From contig PWVP01000122.1 in assembly GCA_003561815.1 (NCBI GenBank), forward strand, positions 1-12,313: a stretch of DNA of 12,313 nt. The letters run 5' to 3'. The position numbers and the translations under genes were made by a program. The notes under the pieces were generated by a model. It saw only the letters and a program-made list of their open reading frames with translations, was not told the origin of the DNA and searched no databases. Each line of letters begins with the position of its first letter. Position 1 is the stretch's first letter. Positions 1 through 7,591 of the stretch are shown one piece after another. This DNA is from Campylobacterota bacterium (lineage in GTDB: Bacteria > Campylobacterota > Campylobacteria > Campylobacterales > SZUA-545).

Positions 1-2736
1 AAAAAGAAGCTTATCGGTGAGCTGGGGGATTATGTCTACAAGCACGGCGGTATTCGCGATACGGCGGAGTTTCTGGACAACCTAAAAAACATGGGTTACA
101 AGTACGCCACCCACGCGGGCATCTCCATCTCAGCAGCGGATATTATTATCCCCGATGAGAAAGAGAAGCTCATCGCCACCGCCAAAAAGAAGGTAAAAGA
201 GGTTCAGGGCCAGTACGCTTCGGGTCTTCTGACCGAGCAGGAGCGCTACAATAAGATCATCGACCTCTGGACGGATACCAACAACAAGGTCGCCGAGGGG
301 ATGATGACGCTGGTTAAAACCGATAAAGATGGCTTTAACTCCATCTACATGATGGCTGACTCCGGTGCGCGGGGTTCAGCAGCGCAGATTCGTCAGCTGG
401 CCGGTATGCGGGGCCTGATGGCCAAGCCGGACGGTTCGATTATCGAAACCCCGATTATTTCAAACTTTAAAGAGGGTTTGAATGTGATCGAGTACTTTAT
501 CTCGACACACGGTGCACGGAAAGGTCTGGCCGATACCGCCCTTAAGACCGCAAACGCCGGTTACCTGACCCGAAAGCTGATCGATGTGGCCCAGAATGTG
601 CGCGTCGTCATGGAGGATTGCGGCACCCACGAGGGGGTCGATCTGACCGCCATCACGGTCGGCGGCGAGCTGATCGAGTCGCTTGAGGATCGGGTTTTAG
701 GCCGCGTGATTGTGGAGGATGTGGTCGATCCGGTAACCAATGAGGTGCTCTTTACCGAAGGGACGCTCCTGGATGAGGAGAAGGTTCAGGTGATCGCCGA
801 TGCCCAGATCAAGTCGGTCAAAATCCGCAGCCCGCTCACCTGCAAAGCGGGCCGTGGTCTCTGTGCGAAGTGTTACGGCCTCAACCTGGGTGAGGGCAAG
901 GTGGTCAAAAAGGGTGAGGCGGTCGGTATCGTCGCCGCCCAGTCGATCGGTGAGCCGGGCACCCAGCTGACGCTGCGCACCTTCCATGTGGGGGGCACCG
1001 CGTCACGGACCCAGGAGGAGCGCCAGATTGTTGCGGACAAAGAGGGCTTCGTGCGCTACTACAACCTAAAGGTGTTCCGCAACGAAAACGGCCACAACAT
1101 TGTCGCCAACCGCCGAAACGCCGCCGTGCTGCTGGTGGAGCCGAAGGTCAAGGCCCCCTTTAGTGGCACCATCCGAAGCGAGATTATCCACGACGAGCAT
1201 ATCCTGATCGTCGATAGCGGCAAAGAGCAGGCGCGTTTCCACCTGCGCCGCCAGGATATCGCCCGGCCCAACGAGCTGGCCGGTGTTTCGGGCAAGATCG
1301 AGAGCAAGCTCTATCTGCCCTACAAAGAGGGGGAGAAGGTGGAAGCCGATGAGAGTATCGTCGAGCTGATCAAAGAGAGCTACAACATCCCCGGACGGAT
1401 CTCCTATGGTGCCGAGCTGATGGCCGAAGATGGCGCGCCGGTGCCGATGAAGATCATCGCACAGGCCAAGGGTGTGGTGAAATACTACATGCTCAAAGGC
1501 GACTACCTCGAGCGTACCCATGAGATTAAAGCGGGCGATAAGATCACCGCTAAGGGGCTCTTTGCGGTGGTGGCTGACGATGAGGATCGTGAGGCGATCC
1601 GCCACTACATCGTGCGCGGCTCGGTAATCGATGCTGATGATAACGCACGGGTGGATCTCAAGACACAGCTGGCCCACCCTGAGGCGAGCGAACAGACGGT
1701 GATTGCGGAGTGGGATCCCTACTCCAACCCTGTGATTGCCGAGGCGGCGGGTAAGGTGCAGCTAGAGGATCTTGTCCCCGGCGTGACCGTCAGTGAGCAG
1801 TTTGACGAGCTCACCGGCCAGACCCGTCTGGTGGTGAACGAGTACTATCCGCCCGAGTATAAGCCCGCTGTGGTGCTGGCAACCAAAGAGGGGCAGATTC
1901 TGCGTTACAGCCTGGAGCCCAAAACGGCGATCTATGCTCAGGATGGCGCCGAGGTCTCTTTAGCAACGGTTCTGGCCAAAATGCCTAAAGCGGTGGCCAA
2001 AAGCCGTGATATCACCGGTGGTCTGCCCCGGGTGAGCGAGCTGCTTGAGGCGCGCAAACCCAAAGATGCGGCCCACTTGGCCGATATCGACGGCGTGGTG
2101 CAGTTTGGTAAGCCGGTACGGGGCAAGCAGCGCATCAGCGTGGTGGGTGAGAACGATATCGCCGTGGAGTACCAGGTGGATAAAAACAAACCGATCCTCG
2201 TACGCGAAGGGGAGTTTGTTCACGCCGGTGAGCGGCTGACCGATGGCCAGACCTCCAGCCACGATATTCTTCGTATCCTGGGGGAGAAGCAGCTGCAGCA
2301 GTTCATTGTGAGCGAAGTTCAGCTGGTTTATCGCCGCCAGGGGGTTGTGATTAGTGACAAGCACCTGGAGGTGATCATTAAAGAGATGTTGCGTCAGGTG
2401 AAGATTGTTGATAGCGGTGACACCAAGTTTATCGTCAACGATCTCATCAGTCGTCGCCGGTTTGAGGAGGAGAACGCACGCATCGTGAAGCTAGGCGGTG
2501 AGCCTGCACTGGCCAAGCCGGTGCTGCTAGGGATTACCCGCGCAGCGGTGGGGGCAGACTCCATCATCTCAGCCGCCAGCTTCCAAGAGACCACCAAAGT
2601 GCTCACCGAGGCCTCCATCGCCGGTAAGTTTGATCACTTAGAGGATCTCAAAGAGAATGTGGTGCTGGGTCGATTGATCCCGGTGGGAACCGGAATCTAC
2701 CGCCGAAAAGCGCCTCTGGTGCGAACCCAATCATAA
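1..2736 (+). CDS. rpoC: DNA-directed RNA polymerase subunit beta' (C-terminal part, 5' end outside window)
   Basis: The reading frame is open from base 1, so this is a gene fragment of 911 residues; the ATG at 91 is internal, not the start. Four zinc-site cysteines lie at fragment residues 207, 281, 288 and 291. Their spacing (74, 7, 3) is exactly that of E. coli beta' C814/C888/C895/C898, so about 600 N-terminal residues, including the NADFDGD catalytic loop, are missing. The bridge-helix region (DSGARGSAAQIRQLAGMRG, about residues 90-110) and the trigger-loop start (AAQSIGEPGTQLTLRTFH) are intact, as is the conserved C-terminus (SAASFQETTKVL, LGRLIPVGTG). Beta' forms the active-site cleft of RNA polymerase in the cytoplasm. 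Whether rpoB is fused to rpoC, as in Helicobacter, cannot be seen from here. The gene lies 130 bp upstream of rpsL. Confidence 0.99.
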   Translation, partial: KKKLIGELGDYVYKHGGIRDTAEFLDNLKNMGYKYATHAGISISAADIIIPDEKEKLIATAKKKVKEVQGQYASGLLTEQERYNKIIDLWTDTNNKVAEGMMTLVKTDKDGFNSIYMMADSGARGSAAQIRQLAGMRGLMAKPDGSIIETPIISNFKEGLNVIEYFISTHGARKGLADTALKTANAGYLTRKLIDVAQNVRVVMEDCGTHEGVDLTAITVGGELIESLEDRVLGRVIVEDVVDPVTNEVLFTEGTLLDEEKVQVIADAQIKSVKIRSPLTCKAGRGLCAKCYGLNLGEGKVVKKGEAVGIVAAQSIGEPGTQLTLRTFHVGGTASRTQEERQIVADKEGFVRYYNLKVFRNENGHNIVANRRNAAVLLVEPKVKAPFSGTIRSEIIHDEHILIVDSGKEQARFHLRRQDIARPNELAGVSGKIESKLYLPYKEGEKVEADESIVELIKESYNIPGRISYGAELMAEDGAPVPMKIIAQAKGVVKYYMLKGDYLERTHEIKAGDKITAKGLFAVVADDEDREAIRHYIVRGSVIDADDNARVDLKTQLAHPEASEQTVIAEWDPYSNPVIAEAAGKVQLEDLVPGVTVSEQFDELTGQTRLVVNEYYPPEYKPAVVLATKEGQILRYSLEPKTAIYAQDGAEVSLATVLAKMPKAVAKSRDITGGLPRVSELLEARKPKDAAHLADIDGVVQFGKPVRGKQRISVVGENDIAVEYQVDKNKPILVREGEFVHAGERLTDGQTSSHDILRILGEKQLQQFIVSEVQLVYRRQGVVISDKHLEVIIKEMLRQVKIVDSGDTKFIVNDLISRRRFEEENARIVKLGGEPALAKPVLLGITRAAVGADSIISAASFQETTKVLTEASIAGKFDHLEDLKENVVLGRLIPVGTGIYRRKAPLVRTQS

Positions 2737-2756
2737 AAGGCCCTTTGTTGGGCCTT
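2737..2756 (+). terminator. Stem-loop just after rpoC, weak terminator or attenuator
   Basis: A perfect 7-bp stem (AAGGCCC at 2737-2743, GGGCCTT at 2750-2756) closes a TTTGTT loop directly after the rpoC stop codon. It is followed by AAATTAAG, not a run of T, so it is a poor intrinsic terminator. It may partly attenuate transcription from rpoC into rpsL or act as a 3'-end or processing structure. The rest of the 130-bp spacer to rpsL is AT-rich, then pyrimidine-rich. I found no convincing promoter in it; TAGTAT at 2787-2792 is the best -10-like match and has no -35. Confidence 0.45.
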
Positions 2757-2866
2757 AAATTAAGAGGTAATTAAACTAAATTTGTCTAGTATTCGCTATT
2801 CGTTTTCCCCCTTTTTGGCCTCTGCCGAGTTGGGGATATCTGTTTTTAAAGAAAAAAAGGAGCCTT

Positions 2867-3247
2867 ATGCCGACTATTAATCAGTTGGTTCGCAAAGAGC
2901 GCAAGAAAGTGATTACCAAATCCAAGTCGCCTGCGCTGGTGAACTGCCCCCAAAGACGCGGTGTCTGCACCCGTGTCTACACCACCACCCCCAAAAAGCC
3001 CAACTCCGCACTGCGGAAGGTGGCCAAAGTGCGCCTCACCAGCGGTTTTGAGGTGATCAGCTACATTATGGGTGAAGGTCACAACCTCCAGGAGCACTCC
3101 ATTGTGCTCGTACGCGGTGGCCGGGTTAAAGATCTGCCCGGTGTAAAATACCACATCGTTCGTGGCGCACTCGATACCGCTGGCGTGGCCAAGCGGACCG
3201 TGAGCCGCTCTAAGTACGGCGCCAAGCGGCCCAAAGATAAGAAGTAA
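2867..3247 (+). CDS. rpsL: 30S ribosomal protein S12
   Basis: This 126-residue protein matches S12 along its whole length and is of normal size (E. coli 124). S12 sits at the decoding centre of the 30S subunit and contributes to tRNA selection accuracy. The diagnostic segments TTTPKKPNSALRKV (39-52) and GGRVKDLPGV (84-93) are intact. Lys43 and Lys88, the usual sites of streptomycin-resistance changes, are wild type, so the protein should be of the streptomycin-sensitive form. Asp89 is the residue that RimO methylthiolates in other bacteria. The ATG start is supported by AAGGAG at 2857-2862, four bases upstream. The gene is first in the rpsL-rpsG-fusA block, with 10 bp between its stop and rpsG. 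Confidence 0.99.
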   Translation: MPTINQLVRKERKKVITKSKSPALVNCPQRRGVCTRVYTTTPKKPNSALRKVAKVRLTSGFEVISYIMGEGHNLQEHSIVLVRGGRVKDLPGVKYHIVRGALDTAGVAKRTVSRSKYGAKRPKDKK

Positions 3248-3257
3248 AGGTTAGTCG

Positions 3258-3725
3258 ATGAGAAGAAGAAAGGCACCCGTACGGGAGGTTCTGCCCGATC
3301 CGATCTATAACAGCAAAGTTATTACAAAATTTATCAACGCGCTGATGCTCGATGGCAAAAAGGCGGTCGCCCAGTCGGTGATGTACCGTGCGCTGGAGCT
3401 GGCAGAGAAGAAGGGCGGCGAGAAGGGCATTGAGCTCTTTGAGCGCTCTTTGGAAAATGTGAAGCCTTTGGTGGAGACCCGCAGCCGCCGTGTGGGCGGG
3501 GCGACCTATCAGGTTCCCGTTGAGGTTCGTCCGGTGCGCCAACAGTCACTGGCGATCCGCTGGCTGATCGCCGCTTCTCGCAAGCGCAATGAGCGCACCA
3601 TGATCGAGCGTCTGGCAGGCGAGATTGTCGATGCGGCCAATGAGCGCGGCACCACCTTCAAGAAAAAAGAGGACATGCACAAGATGGCCGAGGCCAACAA
3701 AGCGTTTGCCCACTACCGATGGTAA
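3258..3725 (+). CDS. rpsG: 30S ribosomal protein S7
   Basis: This is a 155-residue S7 of standard bacterial length. S7 nucleates assembly of the 30S head by binding the 3' major domain of 16S rRNA and lines the E site. The N-terminal RRRKAPVREVLPDP segment, the beta-hairpin region VGGATYQVPVEV (78-89) and the C-terminal FAHYRW are typical. The ATG at 3258 is preceded by a modest AAAGG (3246-3250) that overlaps the rpsL stop codon, which suggests translational coupling to rpsL. In E. coli S7 represses its own operon by binding the rpsL-rpsG spacer. Here that spacer is only 10 bp, too short for the E. coli-type site, so any feedback would have to use another RNA element. Confidence 0.99.
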   Translation: MRRRKAPVREVLPDPIYNSKVITKFINALMLDGKKAVAQSVMYRALELAEKKGGEKGIELFERSLENVKPLVETRSRRVGGATYQVPVEVRPVRQQSLAIRWLIAASRKRNERTMIERLAGEIVDAANERGTTFKKKEDMHKMAEANKAFAHYRW

Positions 3726-3752
3726 GCCACCCGGCCGATCATCTTTTCTTTT

Positions 3753-3777
3753 CTGTCCGCCCAAAAGGGGCGGGCAG
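3753..3777 (+). promoter_or_regulatory. Strong hairpin in the rpsG-fusA spacer, possible translational or processing element
   Basis: CTGTCCGCCC (3753-3762) pairs with GGGCGGGCAG (3768-3777) over 10 consecutive base pairs, one of them a G-U, around an AAAAG loop. The spacer is 86 bp, the longest in the rpsL-rpsG-fusA block. The hairpin ends 23 bases before the fusA Shine-Dalgarno. No T-run follows it (CCACTTTCACC), so it is not an ordinary intrinsic terminator. It could be an RNase cleavage or stabilising structure, a partial attenuator, or a ribosomal-protein binding site. The structure is read directly from the sequence; the role is inference. Confidence 0.5.
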
Positions 3778-3811
3778 CCACTTTCACCACCACCCTTTGC
3801 AAGGATAATCC

Positions 3812-5893
3812 ATGGCACGAAAAACCCCATTTGAACGCGTAAGAAATATCGGTATTGCCGCTCACATCGATGCAGGCAAAACCACCACCACCGAGCGGAT
3901 CCTCTTCTACACCGGCGTACAGCACAAGATCGGTGAGGTGCACGACGGCGGTGCCACCACCGACTGGATGGCCCAGGAGAAAGAGCGTGGCATCACCATC
4001 ACCTCAGCGGCGGTCACCTGTTTTTGGAATAACCACCAGATCAACATTATCGACACCCCCGGGCATGTGGACTTCACCATTGAGGTGGAGCGCTCCATGC
4101 GGGTTCTCGATGGTGCCGTAGTGGTCTTCTGCGCCGTAGGCGGCGTTCAGCCCCAGACCGAGACGGTTTGGCGCCAGGCCAACAAATACGAAGTGCCGCG
4201 CATCGTCTATGTGAACAAGATGGACCGCATCGGCGCAGACTTCTACAAAGTCGAGGGGCAGGTAAAGGAGCGCCTGAAGGCCCGCCCTGCACCGATTCAG
4301 ATTCCTATCGGTGCGGAGGACGCCTTTGATGGCGTCGTGGATCTTATCAGCATGAAGGCGATCGTCTGGGATAAAGAGGCGGCCATGGGTTCAGCCTACC
4401 ATGTTCAAGAGATCCCTGAGGCGCTCAAAGAGAAGGCCGAGGAGTATCGTGAGAAGCTGGTCGAGGCGGTCTCGGATGTGGATGATGAGATTGCGATGAA
4501 GTTTCTTGAGGGCGAAGAGATCAGTAACGACGAGCTCAAAGCGGCCCTCAAAAAAGGGTGCCTCTCGCTGGAGCTGGTTCCGATGCTTTGTGGCACCTCC
4601 TTTAAGAACAAAGGGGTTCAGACCATGATCGATGCGGTGATCGACTATCTGCCCGCTCCGCACGAGGTGGTCAATATCCGCGGCATCGATCCCAAAACCG
4701 ATGAGCCGGTCAATGTGCCCAGTAAAGAGGATCACACCTTTAGCGCGCTCGCCTTTAAGATTATGACCGATCCCTTTGTGGGTCAGCTCGCCTTCGTGCG
4801 GGTCTACTCGGGCAAGCTGGAGTCGGGCAGCTATGTCTTCAACTCCACCAAGGATAAAAAAGAGCGTGTTGGCCGTCTGCTGAAGATGCACGCCAACAAG
4901 CGCGAAGAGATCAGTGAGCTCTATGCCGGGGATATCGGTGCGGTCGTTGGCCTGAAGGACACCCTCACCGGTGATACCCTCTGCGATCCGGCCAACCCGG
5001 TTATCCTCGAGCGGATGGTTTTCCCCGATCCGGTGATTTCGGTAGCGGTGGAGCCTAAGACCAAGGCCGATCAGGAGAAGATGGGCGTAGCGCTTAAGAA
5101 GCTGGCTGAGGAGGATCCCTCTTTCCGCGTTAGCACCGATGAGGAGTCGGGCCAGACCTTGATCGCCGGTATGGGTGAGCTGCACCTGGAGATCCTAATC
5201 GATCGGATGATGCGTGAGTTCAAGGTTGAAGCCGAAGTGGGTCAGCCCGAGGTGGCCTACCGCGAAACCATCAAAAAGAGCGTTACCCAGGAGCACAAGT
5301 ACGCCAAACAGTCCGGTGGTCGTGGTCAGTACGGCCATGTGCATATCCGCATCGAGCCCAATGAGGCGGGTGCGGGGTATGAGTTCCTCGATGAGATTAA
5401 GGGTGGCGTGATTCCCCGCGAGTATATCCCGGCTGTCGATCGCGGTATTCAGGAGGCGATGAAGGGTGGCGTACTGGCAGGCTACCCCATCGAAGATCTG
5501 AAAGCAGCGGTCTATGACGGCAGCTACCACGATGTGGACTCCTCGGAGATGGCCTTTAAAGTGGCCGCCTCCATGGCCTTTAAAGAGGCGTGTAAGAAAG
5601 CGGGCATCTGTCTGCTTGAGCCGATGATGAAGGTGGAGGCGGAGATGCCCGAGGAGTACATGGGGGATGTGATTGGCGACCTCAACCGCCGTCGTGGCCA
5701 AATCCAGTCGATGGAGGATACTTACGGCGTGAAGAAGGTGACAGCGATGGTGCCGCTTTCGGAGATGTTTGGCTACTCCACCGATATCCGCTCCATGACC
5801 CAGGGGCGCGGAACCTACAGCATGGAGTTTGCTCACTATGAAGAGGTTCCGGGCAATGTGGCCGAGGAGATCATCAAAAAGCGCAACGGCTAA
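3812..5893 (+). CDS. fusA: Elongation factor G
   Basis: This 693-residue translational GTPase catalyses ribosomal translocation and, with RRF, ribosome recycling. The G motifs are intact: AHIDAGKTT (17-25), RGITIT (59-64), DTPGHVDF (81-88) and NKMD (135-138), followed by the G5-like CGTSF. The later EF-G domains include the GRGQYGHV stretch of domain IV and end in a normal C-terminus, so the gene is full length. The ATG has AAGGA at 3801-3805, six bases upstream. Unlike in gammaproteobacteria, no tuf gene follows; a strong terminator ends the unit. It is probably co-transcribed with rpsL and rpsG. I see nothing that suggests the mitochondrial-like EF-G2 paralog. Confidence 0.99.
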   Translation: MARKTPFERVRNIGIAAHIDAGKTTTTERILFYTGVQHKIGEVHDGGATTDWMAQEKERGITITSAAVTCFWNNHQINIIDTPGHVDFTIEVERSMRVLDGAVVVFCAVGGVQPQTETVWRQANKYEVPRIVYVNKMDRIGADFYKVEGQVKERLKARPAPIQIPIGAEDAFDGVVDLISMKAIVWDKEAAMGSAYHVQEIPEALKEKAEEYREKLVEAVSDVDDEIAMKFLEGEEISNDELKAALKKGCLSLELVPMLCGTSFKNKGVQTMIDAVIDYLPAPHEVVNIRGIDPKTDEPVNVPSKEDHTFSALAFKIMTDPFVGQLAFVRVYSGKLESGSYVFNSTKDKKERVGRLLKMHANKREEISELYAGDIGAVVGLKDTLTGDTLCDPANPVILERMVFPDPVISVAVEPKTKADQEKMGVALKKLAEEDPSFRVSTDEESGQTLIAGMGELHLEILIDRMMREFKVEAEVGQPEVAYRETIKKSVTQEHKYAKQSGGRGQYGHVHIRIEPNEAGAGYEFLDEIKGGVIPREYIPAVDRGIQEAMKGGVLAGYPIEDLKAAVYDGSYHDVDSSEMAFKVAASMAFKEACKKAGICLLEPMMKVEAEMPEEYMGDVIGDLNRRRGQIQSMEDTYGVKKVTAMVPLSEMFGYSTDIRSMTQGRGTYSMEFAHYEEVPGNVAEEIIKKRNG

Positions 5894-5910
5894 TTCGCGC
5901 CGGTTTCACG

Positions 5911-5943
5911 GGGCTGGCACCTTCGGGTGTCGGCCCTTTTTTT
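5911..5943 (+). terminator. Rho-independent terminator after fusA
   Basis: An 11-bp stem (GGGCTGGCACC at 5911-5921, GGTGTCGGCCC at 5926-5936, two G-U pairs) is capped by a stable C(UUCG)G tetraloop. Seven T residues follow at 5937-5943. The hairpin begins 17 bases after the fusA stop. This is a textbook intrinsic terminator and closes the ribosomal-protein and EF-G transcription unit. Confidence 0.95.
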
Positions 5944-5977
5944 ATGCCCGCTTAACACTCACTTTACACTTCTGTTC

Positions 5978-5983
5978 TATCAT
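5978..5983 (+). promoter_or_regulatory. Possible sigma-70 -10 element for the downstream membrane-protein group
   Basis: TATCAT matches the -10 consensus at five of six positions. It lies between the fusA terminator and the GTG start at 6007, where a new promoter is expected. Upstream TTAACA (5952-5957) is a fair -35 but stands 20 bases away, longer than ideal. Campylobacterota promoters often lack a conserved -35. This is a candidate only. Confidence 0.35.
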
Positions 5984-6006
5984 CACAAAAAACCTAAAGG
6001 ATTGTC

Positions 6007-6741
6007 GTGGAACCGGTCTCGTTTATCGCTATCGCCACTTTTGGCCTCCTGGTGGGCTTTGGCCACTGTATCGGAATGTGCGGAGGGATCGTCATCGCAT
6101 ACGCCACCGCCAAGATAAAAGCGGGGCAATCCAAGCTCTATCAGTTCTTCGCCCATCTGGCCTACGGGTTGGGGCGCACCACCAGCTACGCCGTTTTGGG
6201 GGGGATTGTCGGGCTTTTGGGCAGTGTCTTTGCCATTACGCCCACCATGCGCGCTGTGGTGCTGGCCATTGCGGGGGTACTGATGATTCTTATCGGCCTC
6301 TCACTGATGGGCAAGCTCAACATCCTCAACTCCGCCCAAAACAGCGGCCTGAGCGAGACCGGGTGGTTTAAACGCACCTTCGCCCGCCTGATCGCCTCAC
6401 CCAGCTTTGGCAGCTTCTACGGCTTAGGGGTGATGAACGGCTTTCTGCCCTGTGGGCCGGTCTACACTGCCCTGGCGATGACACTGCCGCTTGCCAGCGT
6501 GGCCGGTGGTGCAACCGGTATGGCGATCTACGGCCTGGCCACCATTCCGGCGCTTTTGGTGCTCGGCACCGTGGTCGGCTTTATGAAGGAGTTTCGCTAC
6601 CGGGATCTCTTTAACCGTCTGGCGGCCATCTCGGTGATCCTCTTTGGTCTCTACACCCTCTTTAAGGCGTGGCGGCTCTACATGAGCCCGGCGATGATGA
6701 TGGGGGGCATGGAGGATGGTTCTGCAATGGGTTGCCACTAA
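6007..6741 (+). CDS. DsbD_2 / 'sulfite exporter TauE/SafE' family membrane protein with Met-rich tail
   Basis: This 244-residue integral membrane protein has about six hydrophobic segments (roughly 4-33, 47-76, 82-101, 134-160, 164-191, 204-222). Two signatures place it in the PF13386-type family, usually annotated as sulfite exporter TauE/SafE or cytochrome-c-biogenesis transmembrane protein: GHCIGMCGG (19-27) and FLPCGPVYTA (146-155). The conserved cysteines are Cys21, Cys25 and Cys149. Relatives in other proteobacteria often sit near ccoGHIS, genes for cbb3-oxidase maturation and copper supply, so a metal or thiol-redox transport role is more likely than sulfite export. The last 19 residues are Met-rich (Met226, 230-232, 235, 241) and end Cys-His, a plausible copper-binding tail. 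The start is GTG with TAAAGG at 5995-6000. No cco genes lie in the window. Family is confident; substrate is unknown. Confidence 0.85.
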   Translation: MEPVSFIAIATFGLLVGFGHCIGMCGGIVIAYATAKIKAGQSKLYQFFAHLAYGLGRTTSYAVLGGIVGLLGSVFAITPTMRAVVLAIAGVLMILIGLSLMGKLNILNSAQNSGLSETGWFKRTFARLIASPSFGSFYGLGVMNGFLPCGPVYTALAMTLPLASVAGGATGMAIYGLATIPALLVLGTVVGFMKEFRYRDLFNRLAAISVILFGLYTLFKAWRLYMSPAMMMGGMEDGSAMGCH

Positions 6742-6761
6742 GCCCCAAGCCGTTACACTTT

Positions 6762-6777
6762 CGCTTTTATAAAGGCG
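6762..6777 (+). promoter_or_regulatory. Small hairpin covering the uppP ribosome-binding site
   Basis: CGCTTT (6762-6767) can pair with AAGGCG (6772-6777), with one G-U, around a TATA loop. The right arm contains the AAGG that serves as the Shine-Dalgarno for the TTG start at 6782. The stem is short and only moderately stable, so sequestration would be partial at best. The element lies in the 40-bp spacer after the TauE/SafE-like gene. Confidence 0.3.
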
Positions 6778-6781
6778 AGTT

Positions 6782-7582
6782 TTGGATTTTTGGCAGATCT
6801 TTATTCTGGCGGTGGTGCAGGGGCTAACTGAGTTTCTGCCCATCTCCTCCTCGGCGCACCTTATTCTGGTTCCGGTCTTTACCGAGTGGTCCGATCAGGG
6901 ACTCACCTTCGATGTGGCGGTGCATTTAGGCAGCCTGATTGCGGTGATCACCTACTTTCGTAAGCAGATCGGGCTGATGATTGTTGACTGGTTTCGGTCG
7001 CTACTTACCCGGCGACAGACGAGCAATAGCCACCTGGCCTGGGCGATTATCTGGGCCACCATCCCGGTGGGCTTGGCGGGCCTGATGCTCAAAGGCTACA
7101 TCGAGACCGACTGGCGTTCGCCGGTGGTGATCGCCTTCTCGCTGATCGGCTTTGGGCTTTTGCTGGGCTATGCCGACTGGAATCATAAGGGTAAACGCGA
7201 TGAGCACTCCCTTGGTTGGAAAGATGTCCTCATTATCGGCTGTGCTCAGGCGCTGGCACTCATTCCGGGCACAAGCCGATCGGGCATCACCATGACCGCC
7301 GGGCTGCTGGTGGGACTCAGCCGCGAGGCGGCAAGCCGCTTTAGCTTTTTGCTGGCGATTCCGGTGACGGTGCTGGCCATCGGCCTGGAGACCTTTGAGA
7401 TTACCCGCGTAGATGAGCCGATTATGTGGGATACGCTTCTTTGGGGGGTGCTGCTCTCGGCCATTAGCGCCTTTATCTGTATCCACTACTTTTTAAGCTT
7501 TATTAAGCGGATCGGAATGCAGCCGTTTGTAATCTATCGCATCGCACTGGGGCTGCTTCTGCTCTGGGTTTTCTGGCTATAA
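6782..7582 (+). CDS. uppP: Undecaprenyl-diphosphatase (BacA/UppP)
   Basis: This 266-residue polytopic inner-membrane enzyme dephosphorylates undecaprenyl diphosphate so the lipid carrier can be reused for peptidoglycan and other envelope polymers. Extra copies confer bacitracin resistance in E. coli. The two active-site motifs are present: QGLTEFLPISSSAH (13-26), with Glu17 and His26, and PGTSRSG (162-168), with Arg166. The first acidic position of the (E/Q)xxxE motif is Gln13, a common natural variant. The start is TTG at 6782, giving a normal MDFWQ-type N-terminus, with AAGG at 6772-6775 as ribosome-binding site. The TTG start and the possible hairpin over the site suggest modest expression. 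Its stop codon overlaps the Shine-Dalgarno of moaC. Confidence 0.96.
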   Translation: MDFWQIFILAVVQGLTEFLPISSSAHLILVPVFTEWSDQGLTFDVAVHLGSLIAVITYFRKQIGLMIVDWFRSLLTRRQTSNSHLAWAIIWATIPVGLAGLMLKGYIETDWRSPVVIAFSLIGFGLLLGYADWNHKGKRDEHSLGWKDVLIIGCAQALALIPGTSRSGITMTAGLLVGLSREAASRFSFLLAIPVTVLAIGLETFEITRVDEPIMWDTLLWGVLLSAISAFICIHYFLSFIKRIGMQPFVIYRIALGLLLLWVFWL

Positions 7583-7591
7583 GGAGCGAAT

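Noticed and set aside
1066..1677. 203-residue open frame on the minus strand inside rpoC
   Set aside because: It lies entirely antisense to highly conserved rpoC codons and has no recognisable domain; long antisense frames are expected in GC-rich genes.
4391..5836. Two long minus-strand open frames (264 and 213 residues) opposite fusA
   Set aside because: Both are shadows of EF-G codons with His/Leu-rich, domain-free translations and no ribosome-binding sites.
5944..6006. Expected tuf gene after fusA
   Set aside because: No tuf-like sequence is present; a terminator and an unrelated membrane-protein gene follow, which is normal for Campylobacterota.
5829..6371. 180-residue plus-strand frame running from the fusA end into the TauE/SafE-like gene
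   Set aside because: It crosses the fusA terminator and overlaps two well-supported genes in another frame.
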